Shown here in pieces: positions 17,665-25,107 of a DNA stretch of 40,713 bases. The first letter of the stretch is position 1, and each line of letters starts with the position of its first letter. Below the pieces are notes generated by a model. The model searched no databases and had not been told where the DNA came from. It was given only the letters and a program-made list of their open reading frames with translations. The translations under genes and the position numbers were made by a program. This DNA is from DQTL01 sp964396505 (lineage in GTDB: Bacteria > Bacteroidota > Bacteroidia > Flavobacteriales > Flavobacteriaceae): the NCBI GenBank assembly GCA_964396505.1, contig CAYNFJ010000004.1, positions 1 through 40,713 on the forward strand, in the 5' to 3' direction.

Positions 17665-18057
17665 GGGGATGACCGGTTTTGACAGCGAGGTCAGACAAGT
17701 TGTAAGCATGCCGAGTAATGAAAAAGCACTCGTTAATACCATTTTCAACCTTTAAACGGCGAATCTAATTACGCTTTAGCTGCTTAATCTGAATTACAGT
17801 AAGATTTCAAGCGATTTCCTACAAGGTAGGAAGGCTAAATGTCTCTTAAGAGCCTTGGTTTACGGCGATTAGTTCAGAGGCATCGTAAAAGTAAACATAG
17901 GAATAGAAGGGTTTCGATTCTATTCCGAAATTGAAGAAACTAAGCTTTATGTGGGCGGTTTTTGGTCAGCATAAGGTCGAAAATCAAACAAAAACTAAGC
18001 ATGTAGAAAGCAATTTGGTTGCTCGTTTGGACGAGGGTTCGATTCCCTCCATCTCCA
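17665..18057 (+). ncRNA. ssrA: tmRNA (transfer-messenger RNA)
   Basis: Rescues ribosomes stalled on broken mRNA by acting as tRNA-Ala and then as a short message. The ends form a tRNA-like acceptor stem: GGGGATG at 17665-17671 pairs with CATCTCC at 18050-18056 (one G-U pair), with discriminator A at 18057. The T-arm GAGGGTTCGATTCCCTC lies just upstream of the 3' end. The genomic sequence after the discriminator is CAG, so CCA is not encoded and must be added. The tag reading frame is at 17758-17787 with GGC as resume codon and TAA stop: GESNYALAA, preceded by the charged Ala. The total of 393 bases is normal. A strong terminator follows. Confidence 0.97.
17758..17787 (+). other. tmRNA proteolysis-tag reading frame
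   Basis: Codons GGC GAA TCT AAT TAC GCT TTA GCT GCT TAA encode GESNYALAA; with the alanine carried by tmRNA the tag is AGESNYALAA. The ALAA end is the usual protease degron. Confidence 0.93.
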
Positions 18058-18063
18058 CAGATT

Positions 18064-18100
18064 AATCCGTTTACGATCTCTTGTTGTAAACGGATTTTTT
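18064..18100 (+). terminator. Rho-independent terminator after tmRNA
   Basis: An 11-base perfect stem (AATCCGTTTAC at 18064-18074 with GTAAACGGATT at 18086-18096), an 11-base loop and a T-run. Confidence 0.95.
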
Positions 18101-18116
18101 ATCGTAATAATAATTG

Positions 18117-18124
18117 TACTTTTG
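18117..18124 (+). promoter_or_regulatory. -7 box of the truncated glycosyltransferase gene
   Basis: TACTTTTG matches TAnnTTTG, 36 bases before the ATG at 18160. The original promoter seems to remain although the gene is broken. Confidence 0.5.
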
Positions 18125-18159
18125 TTTAATTAAAACTCAATATCCGATAGTTTAGTTCT

Positions 18160-18366
18160 ATGCGTATAGGAATGATTTTAGATAAAACCTTTCCTCCCGA
18201 TCCACGGGTTGAGAATGAGGCACATACCCTGATCAATGCCGGTTATGAGGTTTTTTACATCACTTCTTTTAATTCCATCTACTTTGCTTTATCAAATAGA
18301 GCATCGAACAGTATATTTGTCAATTCTTTTGTTCTCCTTTTTAAAGGAAAATTACATTCAATCTGA
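18160..18366 (+). pseudogene. 5' fragment of a GT4-type glycosyltransferase gene
   Basis: The first about 37 codons read MRIGMILDKTFPPDPRVENE and continue to about ITSF. This is the classic N-terminal strand and DPRVENEA loop of GT-B glycosyltransferases. From about 18271 the resemblance ends, and the remaining codons to the stop at 18364-18366 are simply the antisense of the 3' end of the minus-strand glycosyltransferase gene. The acceptor and catalytic parts are absent, so the fragment cannot be active. The break point lies between about 18271 and 18279. Base composition before the break is like the native genes. I infer that arrival of the A+T-rich cassette removed the rest of the gene. 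Confidence 0.8.
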
Positions 18367-19313
18367 TTTCTCACCTCGTGAGGCGAGAATTTGTTCTTTT
18401 TTAAATTGCTTAATATCGAAATTAAAGATTCTTCGTTTTTTCTATTTAAAATATAGCCTTTTTCACCAATTATATTTGGTATTCCAGCTACATTACTACC
18501 AATTGGGATACAACCACAAAGCATGGCTTCACATAGCGCATTGGGGAAACCTTCGAACATAGAAAGTTGCAAATAATATTGGTGATTATTATAAATATTT
18601 AATAGTTCTTTTTGAGGGACATTATCAATTAATTTTACATTCTTAGGGCACATTTCTTGCAATATTACTTTCCCAACGATTGTAAAATTAAAATCCGGAA
18701 ATAGATTAGCCGCTTTAATAATCATATCTATTCCTTTTCTGAAATAACCTATTTTGTTGGTGGCAAAACTAACTGTTAAAAAAGAATTTTCTTTACGTTT
18801 TTCTTTAATAATTTTCCATTTCTCTGTATCATACCCATTTACAATTTCAACAATAGGTGTTTTAATGTCTTTTACAAAAGAACGAATACCTTGCTGCGGG
18901 AACGCAACATCTATATAGGTATAAATTGATTGCTCTAAACTCTTATGCACAGGTAAAATAAGAGACGCATGCTTAAAAGAGAAACGTGTAAACCAACCCA
19001 ATATTTTTTTTGTATGGGCACCATATTTTATTTCAGGTAATTTTGCACAGTCAGTACCGATTGCAATAATTACAATTTTTTTCTTGAACGTCTTTGAAAA
19101 AAGAACAGGTATAAAAGATAAATAACCAGATGATTGTGTTACAATAAGGTCAATCGTATTAAAATGGAAAAACAAATAAAAAAATTGCTTTACAAAAGCT
19201 ATCGGTAGTAATAATTTTGATGAAGTATTGAAATGATAGGGTTTTACGTTAAAATTTTTGGATAGAATATTAATATCTCTTTGAGTAAAGGTTGATAACG
19301 AAATATATGTCAT
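18279..19313 (-). CDS. GT4-family glycosyltransferase (acquired cassette)
   Basis: Probably a cytosolic sugar transferase for surface polysaccharide. The 344 residues from the ATG at 19313 begin MTYISLSTFTQRDINIL; a TTG at 19349 in the same frame would add 12 residues. The C-terminal GT-B domain has FEGFPNALCEAMLCGCIPIG, the E-x7-E nucleotide-sugar motif, followed by NVAGIPNIIG. The N-terminal half shows LIVTQSSGYLSFIPVLFS and VNGYD near the interdomain linker. It is more A+T-rich than its neighbours, and CCGG, abundant in native genes, is rare here. Its stop lies within about 10 bases of the break in the truncated gene. Divergent from the pyruvyl transferase. Donor sugar unknown. Confidence 0.85.
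   Translation of the reverse strand: MTYISLSTFTQRDINILSKNFNVKPYHFNTSSKLLLPIAFVKQFFYLFFHFNTIDLIVTQSSGYLSFIPVLFSKTFKKKIVIIAIGTDCAKLPEIKYGAHTKKILGWFTRFSFKHASLILPVHKSLEQSIYTYIDVAFPQQGIRSFVKDIKTPIVEIVNGYDTEKWKIIKEKRKENSFLTVSFATNKIGYFRKGIDMIIKAANLFPDFNFTIVGKVILQEMCPKNVKLIDNVPQKELLNIYNNHQYYLQLSMFEGFPNALCEAMLCGCIPIGSNVAGIPNIIGEKGYILNRKNEESLISILSNLKKNKFSPHEVRNQIECNFPLKRRTKELTNILFDALFDKAK
18366..18390. repeat. Inverted repeat inside the minus-strand glycosyltransferase gene
   Basis: TTCTCACCTC and GAGGCGAGAA (18368-18389) form a hairpin with a single A-C mismatch and a 2-base loop. It is coding (SPHEVR region), so it may be chance, but it is unusually G+C-rich for this cassette. Confidence 0.4.
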
Positions 19314-19330
19314 TATCAGATTAGGTTTAC

Positions 19331-19338
19331 TATTTTTG
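19331..19338 (+). promoter_or_regulatory. Candidate -7 box of the pyruvyl transferase gene
   Basis: TATTTTTG matches TAnnTTTG, about 47 bases before the ATG at 19385. Confidence 0.35.
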
Positions 19339-19366
19339 TACTTTGTCAAGCTTATTATGTTTTTTG

Positions 19367-19374
19367 CAAAGATA
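19367..19374 (-). promoter_or_regulatory. -7 box of the minus-strand glycosyltransferase gene
   Basis: Minus strand TATCTTTG is an exact TAnnTTTG match. Transcription start near 19361 would allow either the TTG at 19349 or the ATG at 19313. Confidence 0.5.
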
Positions 19375-19384
19375 ATTTATATTT

Positions 19385-20521
19385 ATGTCTAAAGAAAGAA
19401 TCTTAATCATTAATGCTATACCATTAAATAATGGTGATGCTGCTTTAGTATTCTCTTTGTATAACAAACTAAAAGCAAAAGGTCATAGTATAGATATTGC
19501 GACTTATCATTATAAAGAAGTGATAAAACATTACCCGCAATATCCTTTTGTAAGAGAATTAGGCCAACAAAAAATATTTGTAAAACTCCCTTTTCTTAAA
19601 TTCATTTTGTTGCCGTTTTTTTTTATTTTATCTCAAGCACATAGAAAAGCAACTGTTATTATTGGGGCACCCGGAGGTTACATTAATTCTAACTACAATA
19701 TTAAAAGCAGCCTTCAAGTTCTTAAGATTGCTAAACTATATGGAAAAAAAACGGCTATTTATTCACAATCTATTGGTCCATTAAACAACAAAGATGCGCG
19801 CTATTTTTCTAATTTGATGCAAAATTATATTGATATTTTGCTTGTTCGTGATAAATACTCAAAAGATACTATTGATAAATTACAAATCTCAAAAGACAAT
19901 ATTATTTTATCAAAAGATGCAGCTTTTTTTATAAAGCCAAAAAAACTATTGAATAATCAATCTAAAAAAGTTGCTTTTTCGGTACGTGAATGGCAATATG
20001 ATAAAAGAGATCGCATACATTATATCAATTTAGTAAAAGCTCTAGTAGATAAAATATGTGAATATGGATATAAAGTGACATTTTTATCTACTTGTCAAGG
20101 TATAGATACCTATAAAAACGATGCTTTACTAGCTCAAGAAATTGTTAAATCTCTCAAAAATAAATCTGGAGTCAGTATTGATAGGGAATCATATACTATT
20201 GATACTTTTATTAATAAGCTTAATGAATTTGAATTTGTCATAGGAACTCGTCTTCATATGTGTATTTTGGCAATGACACAGAATATTCCTGCTTTTAACA
20301 TTAGTTATGAGATTAAAGGAATACAAACATATAAATATTTAAATATGCCTGAATATTCTATTGATTATAATGCTCCTATTGAAAAATCCTTAGGGCAGTT
20401 AAATTTATTTATTAAAAATACACCTCAAATTAACTTATATTTACAAAAGGAAATCCCAAAGATACATCAAGAAATAAACCTTGATTTTGAAAGATTTTAT
20501 CAAGAAATATTCCTAAAATAG
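19385..20521 (+). CDS. Polysaccharide pyruvyl transferase family protein (acquired cassette)
   Basis: 378 residues of the PS_pyruv_trans family (CsaB/WcaK-like), cytosolic enzymes that add pyruvate ketals to sugars of surface polysaccharides. The start MSKERILIINAIPLNNGDAAL matches the family N-terminus with its NxGD motif. A glycine-rich segment IIGAPGGYIN (near residue 93), YSQSIGPL (near 128), SVREWQYD (near 200) and the conserved C-terminal GTRLHMCILAM (near 290) are all present. DNA is strongly A+T-rich, unlike flanking genes. It forms a divergent pair with the preceding glycosyltransferase. It could alternatively act as a glycosyltransferase-like member of the same fold; the exact reaction is not provable. 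Confidence 0.85.
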   Translation: MSKERILIINAIPLNNGDAALVFSLYNKLKAKGHSIDIATYHYKEVIKHYPQYPFVRELGQQKIFVKLPFLKFILLPFFFILSQAHRKATVIIGAPGGYINSNYNIKSSLQVLKIAKLYGKKTAIYSQSIGPLNNKDARYFSNLMQNYIDILLVRDKYSKDTIDKLQISKDNIILSKDAAFFIKPKKLLNNQSKKVAFSVREWQYDKRDRIHYINLVKALVDKICEYGYKVTFLSTCQGIDTYKNDALLAQEIVKSLKNKSGVSIDRESYTIDTFINKLNEFEFVIGTRLHMCILAMTQNIPAFNISYEIKGIQTYKYLNMPEYSIDYNAPIEKSLGQLNLFIKNTPQINLYLQKEIPKIHQEINLDFERFYQEIFLK

Positions 20522-20579
20522 TGGGATATATTAAAAAAAGAACGGATGAAATTCATATTAAATTTTTATAGAAATTGAA

Positions 20580-21833
20580 ATGAAGGTACTAATCATAACA
20601 TATTATTGGCCACCGGCAGGGGGTAGCGGCGTACAACGTTGGTTGTATTTTGTAAAATACCTTCGTGATTTTGGAATAGAACCCATTGTTTATACGGTTG
20701 AAAATCCGGCTTATCCTATTTTGGACACGAGTCTGGAAGAGTTGGTGCCGGCAGGGGTCACGGTAATTGGAAATAAGATCTGGGAGCCTAATTCTTGGTT
20801 TCAGAAAAAGAATCAGGTTGCAGCCGGTTTTTTACCTCAAAAACCTACGCTATCACAAAAATTTATACGGTATATACGGGCTAACTATTTTATTCCGGAT
20901 GCTCGTAAATTTTGGGTAAAACCATCTGTAAAGAAACTAAATCAATATCTACAAACACACCCTGTCGATTGGATTATAAGCACGGGACCTCCTCATTCAT
21001 TACACCTCATAGGACAGCGGTTGCATCAAAAAACAGGAATCAAGTGGTTGGCTGATTTTCGTGACCCTTGGACTGATATTGATTATTTTCATCAATTGCC
21101 CTTGACCCGAAAGAGCTTGATAAAACATCAAAAGCTCGAAAAATCTGTGATACAATCGGCTACGACAGTCGTTGTGGTCAGTAATGAGATGCAAAAAGCG
21201 TATGCTGCATTTACCGATAACTGTCATGTGATTACCAATGGATATGATGGGGACATAGTTTCCAATCCTATTTTGGACACTCCTTTTACGATGACACATA
21301 TCGGGATGTTAAACGCCGATAGAAATCCGGTGTTTTTTTGGGAAGTAATTAGAGAACTCTTAGATAGTAATGAAGCTTTTGAAGAGGCTGTTCAAATAAA
21401 TTTAGTTGGAAAAATAAGCGATGAAGTCAAACAGAGTATCCGTCAGTTTGATTTGGAAAAATACATCAATTACAGTAATTATGTACCGCATCAAACGGTC
21501 TATAAATTACAAAGAAAAAGTCAAGTACTCTTGTTGTTTATAAACCGTGTTCCTTCGGCAAAAGGCATTGTTACCGGAAAGTTTTTTGAATATTTACAAG
21601 CTCAAAGACCTATTTTGGCAATAGCACCTGAGGAGGGTGATTTGGCAAAAATTATAAAGGAAACCCAATCGGGTAGCCTTGTAGGTTTTGATGATAAAGA
21701 GGCTTTAACAAATACGATTATAGCATTATTTACCGCCTATCAAAGCAATAATTTAACGGTAAACACTGTCGGAATCGATAAATATCACAGAAAAAATCTA
21801 ACGGGAGAATTAGCCAAACTACTTAAAAAATAA
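20580..21833 (+). CDS. GT4-like glycosyltransferase, native neighbour
   Basis: 417-residue GT-B type glycosyltransferase. The N-terminal domain begins MKVLIITYYWPPAGGSGVQR, the glycine-rich loop common in flavobacterial family 4 enzymes, followed by WIISTGPPHSLHLIG and WLADFRDPWTDIDYF. The linker TNGYDGD (near residue 220) precedes the donor domain, which has HIGMLNADRNP and a C-terminal KGIVTGKFFEYLQAQRPIL segment with the EYL motif in place of the usual E-x7-E. At least seven CCGG tetramers against two in the preceding 2.2 kb cassette place it with the native genome. Sugar specificity unknown; likely lipid- or surface-glycan assembly. Confidence 0.86.
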   Translation: MKVLIITYYWPPAGGSGVQRWLYFVKYLRDFGIEPIVYTVENPAYPILDTSLEELVPAGVTVIGNKIWEPNSWFQKKNQVAAGFLPQKPTLSQKFIRYIRANYFIPDARKFWVKPSVKKLNQYLQTHPVDWIISTGPPHSLHLIGQRLHQKTGIKWLADFRDPWTDIDYFHQLPLTRKSLIKHQKLEKSVIQSATTVVVVSNEMQKAYAAFTDNCHVITNGYDGDIVSNPILDTPFTMTHIGMLNADRNPVFFWEVIRELLDSNEAFEEAVQINLVGKISDEVKQSIRQFDLEKYINYSNYVPHQTVYKLQRKSQVLLLFINRVPSAKGIVTGKFFEYLQAQRPILAIAPEEGDLAKIIKETQSGSLVGFDDKEALTNTIIALFTAYQSNNLTVNTVGIDKYHRKNLTGELAKLLKK

Positions 21834-21880
21834 CTAAATTTGCCCTTTGTAATAATTTCTAATAAAAAACTGATAAAACG

Positions 21881-22396
21881 ATGTTTCACAAAAATATAAA
21901 ACTGGTAATTGCCGCCCTCATTACTCTTTGGTCTGTTTACGAATTTTCTTTGGGACATATCATGAATGGGATTAGTATCTTGCTTTTGGCGGGGGTTTTT
22001 GTATTCTTTTATTTTAAAAATGAAATTTTACTTTTGGTTTTTCTAAAATTACGTAAGCAAGATTTTGCCGGCGCTTCTAAATTATTGGACAAAATAAAAA
22101 ATCCATCGGCTGCACTTATTCAAAAACAAGAAGGTTATTACAACTTGATGCGTGGTATTATGACATCACAAACCAATTTGACACAATCCGAAAAGTTTTT
22201 TAAGAAAGCAATTAAGTTGGGGTTATCTATGAATCACGATTTGGCGATGGCAAAATTGCAATTAGCCGGTATTGCGATGACCAAAAGACGCAAGCGTGAA
22301 GCGACCCATCTCATTGCAGAAGCTAAGAAATTAGACAAACATAATATGCTTGCCGATCAGATAAAGCAATTGAAAATGCAGATGAAAAAGATGTAA
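21881..22396 (+). CDS. Small membrane protein with DUF2892-like N-terminus and TPR-like C-terminus
   Basis: 171 residues. Two hydrophobic segments near the N-terminus (LVIAALITLWSVYEFSLGH and ISILLLAGVFVFFYF) resemble DUF2892-type inner-membrane hairpins. The rest is helical and lysine-rich, with at least one tetratricopeptide-like repeat (YYNLMRGIMTSQTNLTQSEK, then FFKKAIKLGL), and probably faces the cytosol. It follows the glycosyltransferase by 47 bases and is convergent with murF, the two stop codons being only 6 bases apart. I recognise it as a conserved-looking flavobacterial hypothetical only; no function can be stated. Confidence 0.75.
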   Translation: MFHKNIKLVIAALITLWSVYEFSLGHIMNGISILLLAGVFVFFYFKNEILLLVFLKLRKQDFAGASKLLDKIKNPSAALIQKQEGYYNLMRGIMTSQTNLTQSEKFFKKAIKLGLSMNHDLAMAKLQLAGIAMTKRRKREATHLIAEAKKLDKHNMLADQIKQLKMQMKKM

Positions 22397-22402
22397 GCTT
22401 TT

Positions 22403-23359
22403 TTAATCCAATAAATCTACAATTCTTTCTAAAGCCATTCCTCTAGAACCTTTGATAAGGATAAATTTATCAGCCATCATTTTCGGGTTAAAACCGGATT
22501 TAAAATCTTCATAACTTTTGAAATATTGTATTCCTTCAAGTTTTGTTTTGTAGAAATGCTTTCCAATTAGAATAATGGTGTCAAAGTGCAAACTTTGGGT
22601 AAGTTTTGCTATTTCCAGATGTGCNNNNNNNNNNNNNNNNNNNNNNNNNNNNNNNNNNNNNNNNNNNNNNNNNNNNNNNNNNNNNNNNNNNNNNNNNNNN
22701 NNNNNNNNNNNNNNNNNNNNNNNNTCTGCTTGGACAAAGGCGATTCCCTGTTTATTTTTCAGATATTGATAGAGTTCTGTTTTTGCTTTAATAACGCCTT
22801 CTAAAGAACCAAAACCTTCCAAATGGGCTTTGCCAAAATTAGTGATATAGCCATAGTCAGGCTGTGCAATAGCACACAAAAAAGCTATTTCATTAAAATG
22901 ATTGGCGCCCATTTCTACGATTCCTATTTCAGTATGTTGATCCATAGCAAGCAAGGTGAGCGGAACGCCAATATGATTGTTGAGGTTGCCTTCGGTGGCT
23001 ACAGTTTTGTATTTTTGGGACAAAACCACATTAATCAGTTCTTTAGTGGTTGTCTTGCCATTACTTCCGGTCAGGGCGATAATAGGTAATCCCAATTGTT
23101 TTCGATGATATCCGGACAAGGCTTGTAATGTTTGTAAAACATCGTGAACAAGGATATATTGTTCATTGGATTTGTAGTATGCTTTATCGTCAATCACCAC
23201 ATATTTAGCTCCTTTCTCCAAAGCTTCTTCAACTAACAAATTGGCATTGAAATGGGCTCCTTTCAGTGCAAAAAACAAGCTGTTTTTATGAATCTTTCGT
23301 GTATCGGTGCTAATTCCGTCACAGTTGAGAAATTTCGCATAAAGATTTTTTATTTCCAT
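22403..23359 (-). CDS. murF: UDP-MurNAc-tripeptide--D-Ala-D-Ala ligase (interrupted by N gap)
   Basis: Adds D-Ala-D-Ala to the UDP-MurNAc-tripeptide, the last cytosolic step of the precursor, and uses the product of ddl in this window. Start at ATG 23359 (MEIKNLYAKF); an in-frame ATG at 23374 lies within the terminator of gldJ and is unlikely. STDTRKI (substrate domain), the ATP loop LTGSNGKTTTKE (near residue 100), EGNLNNHIGVP and EMGANHFNEI are intact. A 100-N block (22625-22724) follows FVQA, and sequence resumes at AHLEIAKLTQ. Other flavobacterial MurF proteins have about 135 residues between these points, so roughly 400 bases are probably missing and true length is near 420 residues rather than 318. 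Confidence 0.9.
   Translation of the reverse strand: MEIKNLYAKFLNCDGISTDTRKIHKNSLFFALKGAHFNANLLVEEALEKGAKYVVIDDKAYYKSNEQYILVHDVLQTLQALSGYHRKQLGLPIIALTGSNGKTTTKELINVVLSQKYKTVATEGNLNNHIGVPLTLLAMDQHTEIGIVEMGANHFNEIAFLCAIAQPDYGYITNFGKAHLEGFGSLEGVIKAKTELYQYLKNKQGIAFVQAXXXXXXXXXXXXXXXXXXXXXXXXXXXXXXXXXXAHLEIAKLTQSLHFDTIILIGKHFYKTKLEGIQYFKSYEDFKSGFNPKMMADKFILIKGSRGMALERIVDLLD
22625..22724. other. Assembly gap (100 N)
   Basis: 100 undetermined bases inside murF. The size is a placeholder; the expected missing segment includes part of the Mur ligase central and C-terminal domains. Confidence 0.97.
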
Positions 23360-23372
23360 AAAATAAAGATAC

Positions 23373-23405
23373 AAAAAAAACCTGTTTTACACGAAAACAG
23401 GTTTT
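23373..23405 (-). terminator. Rho-independent terminator after gldJ
   Basis: Arms AAAACCTGTTTT and AAAACAGGTTTT (23377-23388 and 23394-23405) with a 5-base loop; on the minus strand the T-run (complement of the A8 run) follows. It separates gldJ from murF. Confidence 0.92.
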
Positions 23406-23424
23406 AATATATAGTATATACTTT

Positions 23425-25107
23425 TTATTTTTTTCTAGGATACGGAGTTCTCTTTCCGTTTTTCATCGGTCCTAAACGATCCATTGCACAACGGAAACCA
23501 ATGTAATTGGTAGCAGAGTACTGAGGTAGGTATCGTCTTTGAGCCGGATCTAACCAGTATTCTCTATCTCTCCAGGAACCTCCTTTGTAAACTCTAGTTT
23601 TGTCACTGACCAAAGTTCTACGTACTTTACTATCATAAATTTGACGACGCATACCACCTTCTCCAATTTCTTTCGGGATAATAGGGTGGTTGTACATACG
23701 AGGTTTTACATCCAATTCTTCTTCGTCTTTTTCGTAGAATTTGGTAGAAGCCCAATCACCGTCTTTGTAATTTACATTATAAGCTTTTTCGTAATTATTA
23801 CGCATAAAAGCATCTCTTTTAGTAATAGGTACATAGATGATATTACCGGGTTGGTCGGCAGGAATTATTTTACCGTTATCAAGTGTGTCATAGTCTATAC
23901 TAGTGTAATCGGCAACAACCACTTTTCCTTCTCTGTCAATTTTAGGTTTAGAGAAAACATTACCCCGATAATAGTTAAAGTCATTTGCTTCTGTATCAAT
24001 AATAGGACGATATACATCGGCGACCCATTCGGCCACATTTCCTGCCATATCGTATAGTCCAAAGGCATTGGGAGGATAAGATTTTACAGCAATAGTAATA
24101 TCTGCTCCATCATTACTCCATCCGGAAATTCCACTATAATCTCCTTTGCCTAATTTGAAGTTGGCTAACTGGTCCCCACGATGTTTATTGGATTTATCAC
24201 GCGTATAACGACCATTCCAAGGGAATTTTTTACGTCCTCTCAAATTGTTGTATTCTCTATTTTCAGAAAGTGCTTTGGCAGCAAATTCCCATTCTGTTTC
24301 AGTAGGTAATCTGAACTTAGGCATTAATATACCATCAGAAGTTTTTACGTGTCGTCCTTGGAAAGCACCTCTTCTAGGTCGGGGTTGACCTCTTTTTCTA
24401 GGTTGTTTAGTAGGCAATCCTTTTTTGTAAATGGTAGAATCACCGTCAAACATAAAATGAGGATTTAATAGATATGTATCGGTCACAAAGTGGTCTTTAC
24501 CTTCTACTCTAAGAGAATCCAGTGTGAAAAGATTTTTTAGGATTCCTTTATCCATTAATATTTTTTCGTTGACACGGTCTGTTCGCCATTTACAATAATC
24601 GGTTGCTTGTACCCAACTGACGCCTACTACAGGATAATTGGCATAGGCAGGATGTCTTAGATAAGTCTCTGTCAAAGATTCATTGAAACCTAAACGATCT
24701 CTCCATACCAATGTATCAGGTAGTGCCGATTCGTAAATGTACTTGTAGTTCTCGTTATGGGGTGGAAACACTTTTTCTAACCATTCCAAGTAAAAAATAT
24801 ACTCTTGATTGGTTACTTCTGTTTCGTCCATATAAAAAGAACGAACTTGTTGTTTTTGAGGTGTGGTATTCCAATCGAACATCACGTCGTCTTGAACGTG
24901 ACCCATGGTAAAAGTACCACCTTCAATTAATACCATGCCTGGGGGCGTTTTTTGACCTTTGTACTGCTTGTTGGTTGAAAATCCACCAGCAGCTTTGTCT
25001 TTTGAACTCCAGCCTGTCAGTGAGGCATTGTTTGATTTGCCACCACAACTAACTAAACTAATTCCGGTTACTGCAAGAACAGTCAATTTTAAAAGAAATT
25101 TCATCAT
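23425..25107 (-). CDS. gldJ: Gliding motility / T9SS lipoprotein GldJ
   Basis: 560-residue outer-membrane lipoprotein needed for gliding and type IX secretion in flavobacteria. A signal peptide ends in the lipobox LVSC (Cys near residue 21). The body is a sulfatase-modifying-factor (FGE/SUMF1) fold: GMVLIEGGTFTMG near residue 57, DETEVTNQEY near 95, FRLPTETEWEFAA near 265, NAFGLYDMAGNVAEWV near 350, and GGSWRDREY with YIGFRCAM near the end. Length agrees with F. johnsoniae GldJ (about 561). It lies divergent to porU with murF downstream, the same order as in F. johnsoniae. The GldJ call rather than GldK rests on this neighbourhood plus length; both share the fold. Confidence 0.92.
   Translation of the reverse strand: MMKFLLKLTVLAVTGISLVSCGGKSNNASLTGWSSKDKAAGGFSTNKQYKGQKTPPGMVLIEGGTFTMGHVQDDVMFDWNTTPQKQQVRSFYMDETEVTNQEYIFYLEWLEKVFPPHNENYKYIYESALPDTLVWRDRLGFNESLTETYLRHPAYANYPVVGVSWVQATDYCKWRTDRVNEKILMDKGILKNLFTLDSLRVEGKDHFVTDTYLLNPHFMFDGDSTIYKKGLPTKQPRKRGQPRPRRGAFQGRHVKTSDGILMPKFRLPTETEWEFAAKALSENREYNNLRGRKKFPWNGRYTRDKSNKHRGDQLANFKLGKGDYSGISGWSNDGADITIAVKSYPPNAFGLYDMAGNVAEWVADVYRPIIDTEANDFNYYRGNVFSKPKIDREGKVVVADYTSIDYDTLDNGKIIPADQPGNIIYVPITKRDAFMRNNYEKAYNVNYKDGDWASTKFYEKDEEELDVKPRMYNHPIIPKEIGEGGMRRQIYDSKVRRTLVSDKTRVYKGGSWRDREYWLDPAQRRYLPQYSATNYIGFRCAMDRLGPMKNGKRTPYPRKK

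Noticed and set aside
17665..18160. tmRNA 3' end as the attachment site of an integrated element leading to the cassette
   Set aside because: The 3' end and terminator of ssrA are intact. I found no second copy of the T-arm/acceptor sequence up to 21 kb and no integrase; the cassette starts about 210 bases after ssrA, inside another gene.
14623..22724. The two N blocks as masked repeats or insertion-sequence copies
   Set aside because: Both are exactly 100 long and sit inside different conserved genes whose missing parts are ordinary coding sequence; placeholder assembly gaps explain them better.
23641..24057. 138-codon plus-strand frame inside gldJ
   Set aside because: Antisense shadow of gldJ; low-complexity Phe/Ile/Val composition, no family resemblance.
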